Assembly (NCBI GenBank): GCA_026125895.1
Contig: JAHCKG010000004.1
Location: 124,001 to 188,000 of the forward strand
Direction: 5' to 3'
DNA length: 64,000 nucleotides
From: Pseudolabrys sp.
GTDB lineage: Bacteria; Pseudomonadota; Alphaproteobacteria; Rhizobiales; Xanthobacteraceae
The notes beneath the pieces were generated by a model, which saw only the letters and a program-made list of their open reading frames with translations, did no database searches and was not told where the DNA came from. The position numbers and the translations under genes were made by a program. This document shows positions 43,723-51,167 of this stretch, piece after piece; the stretch's first letter is position 1, and each line of letters opens with the position of its first letter.

Positions 43723-45156
43723 CTACTGCCAGGTTTCGGTGATCGTCTTGACGTTCATGTGCTCGAGCAGACCTTCGATGCCGGACTCGCGGCCGATGCC
43801 GCTGTCCTTCATGCCGCCGAATGGCCCTTCAGGCGCGGTCACCGTGACGCCGTTGATGGCAATTACGCCCGCTTGCAGCGCCTCGCCGATCCGCGCCGCA
43901 TAGGATTGCGAGCGTGTGAAGGCGTAGGCCGCAAGCCCGTATGGCAAGCGGTTCGCTTCCCTGACGACGCCATCGAAATCCTTGAACGGCACTAGCGGCG
44001 CCAGCGGGCCAAAGGGTTCGGTATTCATCAAACTGGCCTCTTTCGACAGGCAGGTGATGACGGTCGGTTCGAAGAAGAAGCCGGTATTGCCCTTGCGGCG
44101 GCCGCCGGTGGCGACACGCCCGCCGCGTGCTTCGGCATCGGCCACCAGTTTTTCCATGGCATCGATGCGGCGCGCATTGGCGAGCGGGCCCATCTGCGAT
44201 TTCGCATCGAGGCCGCTGCCGACCTGCAAGGCCGACGCCGCCGCGGTGAAGCCGGCGGCGAACTTGTCGAACAGCGAATCGTGAATGAAGAAGCGCGAAC
44301 CGGCGGTGCACACCTGCCCGGCATTGCGGAAGCGGCTGCCCACTGACAGCGAGATCGCGCGATCGAGATCGGCATCCTCGAAAACAATGACCGGCGCGTG
44401 GCCGCCCAATTCCAGCGTGACCTTCTTGAAATCATGGCTGGCGAGGGATGCAATATGCCTGCCAACATTGGTCGAGCCGGTCAGCGACACCTTGCGGATG
44501 ATCGGCGACTTGATGAGGCGCTCGGATACCTGCGCCGGTTCGCCGAACAGGATATTGACGACGCCCTTGGGCACGCCGGCCTGCTCGCACACCTTGCCGA
44601 GGGCCACGGCCGTGCCGGGCGTCTCTTCCGCCGGCTTGAGCACGATGGAGCAGCCGGCGGCGAGCGCATGCGCAATCTTGCGGCCCGGCATCATGCAGGG
44701 GAAATTCCACGGCGAGAACGCCGCCACCGGACCGATCGGCTCATGCACGACCATGGTGCGGGTATTGGCGACGCGGCTCGGCACCAGGCGGCCGTAGATG
44801 CGGCGCGATTCCTCGGCCAGCCACTCGAACAATTCGGCGGTTGCGCCGACTTCGGTGCGCGCCTCGGCGATCGGCTTGCCTTGCTCCAAGGTCATGACAT
44901 GGGCGATGGCGTCCGTCTGCTCGCGCAGCAAAGTCGCGATCTTGCGGATGACCTTGGCGCGCTCCTGCGGCAGCACCTTCCTCCAGACCTCGAAGCCGCG
45001 CTCCGCCGCGGCGAGCGCACGATCGATGTCGTCGGCCGAGGCGTAAGGCACGCGGCCGATCTCCTCGCCGGTCGCCGGGTTGAGCACGGCGCCGCTGCGC
45101 TTGCCGTCGCCTGTGCTCCACGCGCCGTCGATGAAGAACGCCAGGCGGTCGTGCAT
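43723..45156 (-). CDS. NAD(P)-dependent aldehyde dehydrogenase (SSADH-like)
   Basis: About 477 aa from ATG 45156. The catalytic Cys is in NAGQVCTAGSRFF and the general-base Glu in LELGGHAPVIVF. The NAD-binding SPWNFPCMMPGRKIAHALAA and VSLTGSTNVGRHIA segments are typical of the succinate-semialdehyde dehydrogenase group. An open frame continues upstream to 45885, but that is the antisense-free shadow over the hydroxyacid oxidase and not real. The start lies two bases after the hydroxyacid oxidase stop, so they are cotranscribed. Likely oxidises the aldehyde from the ThDP enzyme. Confidence 0.93.
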   Translation of the reverse strand: MHDRLAFFIDGAWSTGDGKRSGAVLNPATGEEIGRVPYASADDIDRALAAAERGFEVWRKVLPQERAKVIRKIATLLREQTDAIAHVMTLEQGKPIAEARTEVGATAELFEWLAEESRRIYGRLVPSRVANTRTMVVHEPIGPVAAFSPWNFPCMMPGRKIAHALAAGCSIVLKPAEETPGTAVALGKVCEQAGVPKGVVNILFGEPAQVSERLIKSPIIRKVSLTGSTNVGRHIASLASHDFKKVTLELGGHAPVIVFEDADLDRAISLSVGSRFRNAGQVCTAGSRFFIHDSLFDKFAAGFTAAASALQVGSGLDAKSQMGPLANARRIDAMEKLVADAEARGGRVATGGRRKGNTGFFFEPTVITCLSKEASLMNTEPFGPLAPLVPFKDFDGVVREANRLPYGLAAYAFTRSQSYAARIGEALQAGVIAINGVTVTAPEGPFGGMKDSGIGRESGIEGLLEHMNVKTITETWQ

Positions 45157-45158
45157 GA

Positions 45159-46235
45159 TCAGACCAATCTGCCGTTGGGCAAATGCGCGAAGGTGCTCAT
45201 CTCGTGGCTGGGCCCCAGCGGATCGACCGCGCAGAGATAATCCTTGGTCAGTTCCTTGAACGAGACGAGGCCGAGCAGCGCCAGCGTGTTGGTGATCTCG
45301 CGCTCGATCAGTTCGAGCGAGCGCACCAGGCCATCGGCGCCGCCGGCGGCCAGCGCCCAGCCCTGCATGCGGCCGATCAGCACCGCATCGGCGCCGAGCG
45401 CCACCGCCTTGATGACATCCGAGCCGCGCAGGAAGCCGCCGTCCACCAAAATGCGCGCCTTGCCCGCCGCCGCGGCGACGACGGTCGGCAGCGTTTCCAT
45501 GGCGCCGAGACAATGATCGAGCTGGCGGCCGCCGTGGTTGGAGACGTAGATGATGTCGACGCCACGCTCGATCGCCAGCTTGGTGTCGGCGGCGGTCGCA
45601 ACGCCCTTGAGAATGAACGGGCCGCCCCACTCCGCCTTGATGAAGTCCATCAACTCCCAGGTGATGGCGGACTGCAGATGACGGTTGGTCTGGGCCTTCA
45701 CGCTCGGCGGCTGGTATTGATTCATCAATTGCCGCTCGCGGATGCCGTACACCGCCGAATCCACGGTCAGCGCCAGCGCCGCATAACCGGCCGTCTTGAC
45801 GCGGCCGATGATGTCCTTGAGCCAGGCCTTGTCGCCGCGCACATAGAGCTGAAAGATCTTCGGGCCCTCGGCGGACTTGGCGCAATCCTCCAGGCTCGGC
45901 TGGGTGATCGAGGAGATCATCGGGATGGTGCCGAACTTCGCCGCCGCGGCGCAGGACGACGCGCCGCCGCCTTCATGGATCGCCTGCAGCGAGCCGATCG
46001 GCGCCAGCATCACCGGGATGCGCAGCTTGTGGCCGAGAAACGTGGTCGAAGGATCGACCTTGGACACGTCGCGGCAGACACGCGGCAGGAACGCGAGTTT
46101 GTCGAGCGCATAGCGGTTGCGCCGCAAGGTCGTCTCCGACTCGGCCGCACCGGTCAGATAGTCCCATACATCCTGGGTCAGGTTCTTGCGGGCAACCTCG
46201 ATGATTTCCTGGTTGCAAGTGAAATCCGCGGCCAT
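45159..46235 (-). CDS. FMN-dependent alpha-hydroxyacid oxidase/dehydrogenase
   Basis: A 358-aa TIM-barrel flavoprotein of the glycolate oxidase/mandelate dehydrogenase/lactate oxidase family. Active-site residues are visible in GVDIIYVSNHGGRQLDHCLG (His and Arg). The N-terminal part has AAESETTLRRNRYALDKLAF with the conserved VCRDVSKVDPSTTFLG, and the C-terminal part VDGGFLRGSDVIKAVALGAD. It would oxidise a 2-hydroxyacid to a 2-oxoacid, feeding the ThDP enzyme. No membrane-anchoring loop insertion typical of respiratory lactate or mandelate dehydrogenases stands out, so the electron acceptor is uncertain. It follows the aminotransferase gene by about 30 bases. Confidence 0.92.
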   Translation of the reverse strand: MAADFTCNQEIIEVARKNLTQDVWDYLTGAAESETTLRRNRYALDKLAFLPRVCRDVSKVDPSTTFLGHKLRIPVMLAPIGSLQAIHEGGGASSCAAAAKFGTIPMISSITQPSLEDCAKSAEGPKIFQLYVRGDKAWLKDIIGRVKTAGYAALALTVDSAVYGIRERQLMNQYQPPSVKAQTNRHLQSAITWELMDFIKAEWGGPFILKGVATAADTKLAIERGVDIIYVSNHGGRQLDHCLGAMETLPTVVAAAAGKARILVDGGFLRGSDVIKAVALGADAVLIGRMQGWALAAGGADGLVRSLELIEREITNTLALLGLVSFKELTKDYLCAVDPLGPSHEMSTFAHLPNGRLV

Positions 46236-46265
46236 CCGAGAACTCCGTAAACCTGTGCCTGTCGA

Positions 46266-47663
46266 TCAGTTCGCCGTCGCGGCTTCCACTTCCTTGATGG
46301 CTTCAAGGAAAATGTCGATACCTTTTCGCAAGTGCGCTTCGGTGATGACCAGCGGCGGCATCAGGCGGAACGTATTACCATTGCGGCCGCAAGCCATGAC
46401 GCGCACGCCGCGCTGCTCGCAGGCCTTGGCGATCTGACCCATGTATTTGGCTTCGAGCGGCGTGCGCTTGTCCTTGTCGCTCACCAGTTCGACGCCGATG
46501 AACAGACCGCGGCCGCGCACCTCGCCGACCAGCCGGCAGGACTTCTGGAAATCGAGCAGGCGTTGCTTCAGGTCCGCCCCCAGCTTGGCGGCGCGGCCGA
46601 TCAGATCGGTCTTGGGATCACTGAGGATTTCGAGATTGGCGAGACCGACGGCATTGACGACAGCGTTCTCGGCGCTGGTGATGACCTGCGAACTCTGCGG
46701 CAGTTTCTCGTAGAAACGCTTGTGCGCGGTGACGCCGGACAGCGGCATGTCGCCGCCGACCGCCTTGGCCCAGACCAGCATGTCCGGCTTGATACCGTAA
46801 TGCTCGACCGCCCACATCTTGCCGGTGCGGCCGGCGCCGGCCTGCACTTCGTCGATGATGAGGATGATGCCGCGCTTGTCGCAGGCCTCGCGCAACGCCT
46901 TCATGAACTCGATCGGTGGATCGATGTAGCCGCCATCGGCCTGCATCGACTCGACGATCACGGCGGCAACGTCGTCGGCGCCGGTGTTCGGCGTGTTGAG
47001 CTTGAAGTCGAGATACTTGCCGCAGGCCTGCGCGCAGCTCTTGGCGTCGAAGCCGGCGAAGCAGCGATAGCAATAGGCGTACGGCATGTGGATCGCGCCG
47101 GGCATCAGCGGCAGATAAGGCACGCGGAAATTCTCGCGCGTCGTCAGCGCCAGCGAGCCGTGGAAGACGCCGTGATAGGCGCCCTCGAAGGCGACGATCT
47201 GATGCTTGCCGGTAATCGCCTTGGCGAACTTGATCGCGGTCTCGACGGCGGCCGAGCCGCTCATGCCGAACACCGTGAAGCATTCGCCGCGCAGGCCCTC
47301 CGGCATGATATCCGACAGCTTCTGCGCCAGCTTCACCGTGCTCGACGACACCAGGCCCGCCGAATGCATCAGCTTGGTGGCCTGCTCGCGCACGGCTTCA
47401 ACCACCTTGGGATGGTTGCGGCCGACACTCGACACCGCGACGCCCGCGGACAGATCGATGTAGACGTTGTCGTCAGGGTCCTTGATGCCGGCGCCGAAGC
47501 CCTCCTCGATCACCAGCGTGCCGCGCACCGACGGCCGCGTCGGGGTCTGCACCTTGAGGGCATCGTCGATGACCTGACGCGACTTCGGGCCCGGCAGCTC
47601 ATTGGAGACGATCTTCGGCATCTCCGGATAAGACAGCTTGGCCAGTTCCTGCTCGGAAATCAT
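46266..47663 (-). CDS. Class III pyridoxal-phosphate aminotransferase
   Basis: A 465-aa fold-type I aminotransferase. PLP is bound by the Lys in LVWAKAVGGDMPLSG, and the ILIIDEVQAGAGRTGKMWAV segment holds the cofactor Asp. The N-terminal VYIDLSAGVAVSSVGRNHPK is typical. Family members use an omega-amine or gamma-aminobutyrate-like donor with pyruvate or 2-oxoglutarate. The alanine dehydrogenase at 58.6 kb could recycle alanine if pyruvate is the acceptor. It lies between the amidohydrolase and hydroxyacid oxidase genes. The specific substrate is unknown. Confidence 0.92.
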   Translation of the reverse strand: MISEQELAKLSYPEMPKIVSNELPGPKSRQVIDDALKVQTPTRPSVRGTLVIEEGFGAGIKDPDDNVYIDLSAGVAVSSVGRNHPKVVEAVREQATKLMHSAGLVSSSTVKLAQKLSDIMPEGLRGECFTVFGMSGSAAVETAIKFAKAITGKHQIVAFEGAYHGVFHGSLALTTRENFRVPYLPLMPGAIHMPYAYCYRCFAGFDAKSCAQACGKYLDFKLNTPNTGADDVAAVIVESMQADGGYIDPPIEFMKALREACDKRGIILIIDEVQAGAGRTGKMWAVEHYGIKPDMLVWAKAVGGDMPLSGVTAHKRFYEKLPQSSQVITSAENAVVNAVGLANLEILSDPKTDLIGRAAKLGADLKQRLLDFQKSCRLVGEVRGRGLFIGVELVSDKDKRTPLEAKYMGQIAKACEQRGVRVMACGRNGNTFRLMPPLVITEAHLRKGIDIFLEAIKEVEAATAN

Positions 47664-47733
47664 GAAGACGCCTCGGACGGAGATGGACGGGGTTCAGACG
47701 CAGTCAGTCACATCGGCATATGATTGGAGCGGA

Positions 47734-48975
47734 CTATCCGGCGGCCGCCTTCACGCCGCGCTGGGCGCGGCGCTCGTGCTTGCCCGGCGCCAGCGTCGTC
47801 TCGAGATTGAACAAGCGCTGCGCGTTGCCGCCGAGAATGTCGCGCTTGGCCTGCTCGTCGAGAAACGGCAGGTCGTAGATGGTGGACGGCAGGTCCATGT
47901 CCCAGTGCGGGTAATCCGACGAGTACAGCAACTGCGTCTTGGCGTTGATCATTTCGAAGGTCACTTCCAGTGCCTTCGGATTGTTGACCATCTCCATCGG
48001 CTGCGAGGTGTAGTACATCTCGCGCATGTAGTCGCTGGGGATGCGCTTGAGCAGCGGTGCGTCCGACGAGCGCATCATGAATTCGTTGTCGAGGCGCTGC
48101 ATCAGGAACGGCACCCAGGCGAGGCCCGATTCGATCCAGACGACCTTGAGCTTGGGGAAGCGCTCCGGCATGCCGTTGACCAGCCAGTTGGTCATGTGGA
48201 GCATGTTGTGCCAGGTGAAGCCCAGCGCATGTACCGCCATGAAGCGGTTAGTCAGCGACAGCTGCTTGTCGCTCCAGGTATAGGCGGCGTGAAACGCCAG
48301 CGGCAGGTTGCGTTCCTGCAGCATCGCATAGAGCTTCATATAAGCGTTGTCGTGGACGGATCGGTAATGCGTCGCCACCACCATGAAGCCGATGACGCCC
48401 TTGCGGCTGCCGAACTTCTCGACGATGTCGATACAGGCCGCCGGGTCGTTGAACGGCAGATAGAGCATCGACTTGAGGCGGCCATTCTCGCTCTCGAGAA
48501 TGTTGTCGCATAGCCAGCGGTTATAGGCGCGCGCCAGCGCCACCTCGACCTCGATGCGCGGACAGGTGACGATGTTCAGCATCGGCGTCGGGAACATGCA
48601 GGCGACGTCGACGCGCAGCGCGTCCATCCAACGATACATCAGCGTGATGTCGCGGTGCGGCTGGGCCGGCACCTTCTCGCCGCGACGCTCCGGATAGCGC
48701 GTGATGCGCCCGGTCATTTCCTGATACGAGCCATCCATCGACGCGATGCCGCCGCGCGCCATGCCCTGGAACTTGGCTTCGCGGCGCAAGACGGGATCGT
48801 CGATGTAGTCGGCGATCTCGCTGAAGGCCTCGGTCTCGTAGTGGTGCGCATCGACATCGACGATCATGAAATCGTCGTAGTTGCGCGATTCACCCTGCGC
48901 CGCGGCGTTCTTGAGATGCACCGAGCTGTTAAAGCCCTCGTTCGCGACGTCACGGTTGCTGGTCACCTTCAACAT
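47734..48975 (-). CDS. Amidohydrolase-2 (ACMSD/decarboxylase-like) family protein
   Basis: A 413-aa metal-dependent enzyme of the amidohydrolase_2 group, which includes ACMSD, gamma-resorcylate decarboxylase and LigJ-type enzymes. Metal-ligand regions are VDVDAHHYETEAF near residue 40 and the Asp in LYSSDYPHWDMD near 300-315. VVWIESGLAWVPFLMQRLDN and HMTNWLVNGMPERF are other family segments. It may decarboxylate or hydrate a carboxylated aromatic or ring-cleavage product. Its start codon overlaps the stop of the 113-aa gene by one base. I can give no precise substrate. Confidence 0.88.
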   Translation of the reverse strand: MLKVTSNRDVANEGFNSSVHLKNAAAQGESRNYDDFMIVDVDAHHYETEAFSEIADYIDDPVLRREAKFQGMARGGIASMDGSYQEMTGRITRYPERRGEKVPAQPHRDITLMYRWMDALRVDVACMFPTPMLNIVTCPRIEVEVALARAYNRWLCDNILESENGRLKSMLYLPFNDPAACIDIVEKFGSRKGVIGFMVVATHYRSVHDNAYMKLYAMLQERNLPLAFHAAYTWSDKQLSLTNRFMAVHALGFTWHNMLHMTNWLVNGMPERFPKLKVVWIESGLAWVPFLMQRLDNEFMMRSSDAPLLKRIPSDYMREMYYTSQPMEMVNNPKALEVTFEMINAKTQLLYSSDYPHWDMDLPSTIYDLPFLDEQAKRDILGGNAQRLFNLETTLAPGKHERRAQRGVKAAAG

Positions 48976-49316
48976 CAGAAGCGCTCCGTCGCGGACTCGT
49001 CATACTTGATACGGCCGACGCTCGACATGTTCTGCCAGGCGCCGAGTTCGAAAAGAGCAAGGTTGACCGCCTCCAGCATCGCGGTGCAGCCGATCGCGAC
49101 ATCGGTCGCGGTCACGCCGCTGTTGCGGCCGAAGGGCAGCACACTCTCGCCGGCCTGCGCCTTGGCGGCGTAAACCTGCAGGACCGATGCGAAAGCCTGG
49201 CCCAGCGCATCGGCCGGAATGTCCTCAAGGCGGTTCTGCTCGATGGCCTCGAGGCAGCGCGCGGACAGATCGCTCGCCAGATCCGAGAAATCGCGCGCGG
49301 CGTCAGATCGCGACAT
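48975..49316 (-). CDS. 113-aa protein of unknown function between Rieske and amidohydrolase genes
   Basis: A helical, slightly acidic protein (DFSDLASDLSARCLEAIEQN, ALGQAFASVLQVYAAKAQAG, VAIGCTAMLEAVNLALFELG, AWQNMSSVGRIKYDESATER). No signal, no cofactor motif. It overlaps the Rieske gene by 14 bases and the amidohydrolase by 1 base, so all three are translated together, suggesting a complex or a shared step. I recognise no family. Confidence 0.75.
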   Translation of the reverse strand: MSRSDAARDFSDLASDLSARCLEAIEQNRLEDIPADALGQAFASVLQVYAAKAQAGESVLPFGRNSGVTATDVAIGCTAMLEAVNLALFELGAWQNMSSVGRIKYDESATERF

Positions 49317-49671
49317 AGATTTGCCCTTCCCTCTCGACCACGTCGTACTTCTTCAGCTTCACCTTCGGGTCGATGACGTGCTCGCCGGATTCGATATGGA
49401 ATTCGTAGCCGTGCCACGGGCAGACGATATGCACATCGTCTTCATTGAATTTCTGGCAGACGAAGAGACCGTTCTCGTCGATCACGTCCTCGACTTGCGG
49501 CATGCGCACACCCTCGCAGACCGGCCCGCCCTGATGCGGGCAGACATTCTTGTAGGCGTGGCACCCGCCATTATGGCGAAAGATGCCGACCTCGACGTCG
49601 CCGATGGTGCACACCCGGACGGCGCCTTCCTTGAGCTCGTCGCTCCGGCACACCAGGACCTGCTCGCTCAT
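49303..49671 (-). CDS. Rieske-type [2Fe-2S] protein, stand-alone
   Basis: A 122-aa soluble Rieske protein from ATG 49671. The cluster motifs are complete: NVCPHQGGPVC (CxH) and IVCPWHGYEFHIESGEHV (CxxH). Such small proteins are ferredoxin partners of ring-hydroxylating oxygenases, or regulators of nitrite reductase type NirD. No oxygenase alpha subunit or reductase lies near it, which is unusual. It is the first gene of the long minus-strand operon, divergent from a MarR gene. Confidence 0.88.
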   Translation of the reverse strand: MSEQVLVCRSDELKEGAVRVCTIGDVEVGIFRHNGGCHAYKNVCPHQGGPVCEGVRMPQVEDVIDENGLFVCQKFNEDDVHIVCPWHGYEFHIESGEHVIDPKVKLKKYDVVEREGQIYVAI

Positions 49672-49709
49672 TTGCCTCGTACTCCTTGCGCGCACCGAAG
49701 GGTCATTGC

Positions 49710-49736
49710 TAAGGTACCTATTGGTAAGATACCTTA
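49710..49736. promoter_or_regulatory. Palindromic operator candidate in the MarR/Rieske divergent gap
   Basis: A near-perfect 27-bp inverted repeat has arms TAAGGTA (49710-49716) and TACCTTA (49730-49736), extended inward by CT and AG. It lies midway in the 119-bp gap, upstream of both divergent genes, where a MarR dimer would typically bind. Confidence 0.6.
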
Positions 49737-49790
49737 CGATTAATATAAGTCAACTCAGTTTTCTGTATCAATTGTCTGCCGGAGATTTCC

Positions 49791-50339
49791 TTGCCCGACA
49801 CGCCGCGCCACCTCGCCGAAGCCCCTGTTCAACCGCCGCCCGTCGGCATCGGCAAACTGCTGCGGCGCTCACATCTGGCCTTCAGCAAATTGTTGCGTGA
49901 CCGGCTCAAGGATCACGGCGTCAGCTTCAGCGAATTCGTCCATCTCGAGAGGTTGTGGTATGATGACGGCCTCAATCAGACCGAGTTGTCGCGCCGCGTC
50001 GGCATCGAAACCGCGTCGTCGACAACCGTGCTCGATGCCCTGGAAAAGCGCGGCTATATCCGCCGCGAGCGCGATGCGCGCGACCGCCGCAATGTGCGCG
50101 TCTTTCTCGAGCCCGCCGGCGCCGAGATCGAGGCCAAGCTCCTGGAATGCGCGGCCGGCATCAACGCCATCGCTCGCGAGGGCCTGAGCAAAGCTGATAT
50201 CGCCGAGTTCTTCCGCATCGGAGCGATTATCGCCGGCAATCTCGAGACAAAAAGCCGCGGCGCCTCGCGCAAGGCCGGCAACCCGCCGGCCACAGCAGCC
50301 AAATCGCAACGCGCTCGTCGCAAGCGCGCCGCGACCTGA
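49791..50339 (+). CDS. MarR family transcriptional regulator (1)
   Basis: A 182-aa winged-helix regulator beginning with TTG at 49791 with a GGAG ribosome site eight bases upstream. The DNA-binding helices are in LNQTELSRRVGIETASSTTV and the wing in RDARDRRNVRVFLEPAG. The C-terminus is basic. It diverges from the long catabolic operon, with the palindrome between, so it likely represses that operon and is released by a substrate. Its stop is directly next to the stop of the convergent ABC ATPase gene. Confidence 0.9.
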   Translation: MPDTPRHLAEAPVQPPPVGIGKLLRRSHLAFSKLLRDRLKDHGVSFSEFVHLERLWYDDGLNQTELSRRVGIETASSTTVLDALEKRGYIRRERDARDRRNVRVFLEPAGAEIEAKLLECAAGINAIAREGLSKADIAEFFRIGAIIAGNLETKSRGASRKAGNPPATAAKSQRARRKRAAT

Positions 50340-51149
50340 TCAGGACGCGCGCTTGCGTTCGGCTTCCTGCATGCCGCGCGAGGCTTCTTCGCGCAGGTCG
50401 GCCCAGATCATGCCGACAAGCTGGCCGAAGCGCTCGCTGCTCATGATCTCAGAGGAGCGCGGCCGCGGCAGATCGATCGGCACGATGCGTTTGACCGTGC
50501 CCGGCCGGTAGCTCATCACCACGACACGATCGGAAAGCTGCACCGCTTCCGTGATGTTGTGGGTGATCAGCATCGTCGTCTGTTCGAGCTCCTGCTGAAT
50601 CTGCAGCACCTTGTCGCCGAGCAACAACCGGGTCTGTTCGTCGAGCGCGGCGAAGGGCTCGTCCATCAGCAGGATCTTCGGATCGAAAGCCAGCGTCCGC
50701 GCGATCGCCGTGCGCTGGCGCATGCCGCCCGAGAGTTCGCTCGGATAATTGTTCTCGAAGCCTTCGAGACCGACCAACTGGATGAAATGCCTGGCCCGCT
50801 CGATGCGCTCGTTCTTCGGCATGCCGGCCGCTTCCAGCGGAAACATGACGTTCTGCAAGGTCGTGCGCCAGGGGAACGTCGATTCTTCCTGGAATACGGT
50901 GCCGATAGTGCGATCGCCGGGCTTGCCCTGGCCGTCTAGCACCACCTCGCCCTCGTAATCCTTGAGGAAGCCGCCGATGATATTGAACAGTGTCGACTTG
51001 CCGCAGCCGCTCGGCCCGATGATGGAAATGAACTCACCGGGCTTCACGTCGAACGACATGTCGCGGACGGCGACGATGCCGGCGTGTCCGCCGAATCTCT
51101 TGGTGACATTCTTGATTTGAAGTCCGTGACCGTGCGACATGGTGTTCAT
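50340..51149 (-). CDS. ABC transporter ATP-binding protein, SsuB/TauB-like
   Basis: A 269-aa ATPase. Walker A is IIGPSGCGKSTLFNIIG, the signature LSGGMRQRTAIARTLAFDP, Walker B ILLMDEPFAALDEQTR, and the switch His ITHNITEAVQLSDR. It fits the nitrate/sulfonate/taurine group, matching the permeases at 40.4-42.0 kb and the receptor at 35.7 kb. It is encoded separately from those, downstream of an aldehyde dehydrogenase (18-base gap). The convergent MarR gene ends at the adjacent base. Confidence 0.92.
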   Translation of the reverse strand: MNTMSHGHGLQIKNVTKRFGGHAGIVAVRDMSFDVKPGEFISIIGPSGCGKSTLFNIIGGFLKDYEGEVVLDGQGKPGDRTIGTVFQEESTFPWRTTLQNVMFPLEAAGMPKNERIERARHFIQLVGLEGFENNYPSELSGGMRQRTAIARTLAFDPKILLMDEPFAALDEQTRLLLGDKVLQIQQELEQTTMLITHNITEAVQLSDRVVVMSYRPGTVKRIVPIDLPRPRSSEIMSSERFGQLVGMIWADLREEASRGMQEAERKRAS

Positions 51150-51167
51150 CCCTCGACTGGGTCTGGC

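Noticed and set aside
45157-45885. N-terminal extension of the SSADH-like aldehyde dehydrogenase
   Set aside because: The added 240 codons lie antisense-free within the hydroxyacid oxidase gene in another frame and are noise; ATG 45156 fits the family start.
43723-47663. Taurine degradation (Tpa, Ald, Xsc, TauABC) as explanation
   Set aside because: An aminotransferase, alanine dehydrogenase, ThDP enzyme and TauABC-like importer are all present, but the ThDP enzymes do not look like Xsc and no sulfite exporter or phosphotransacetylase is present.
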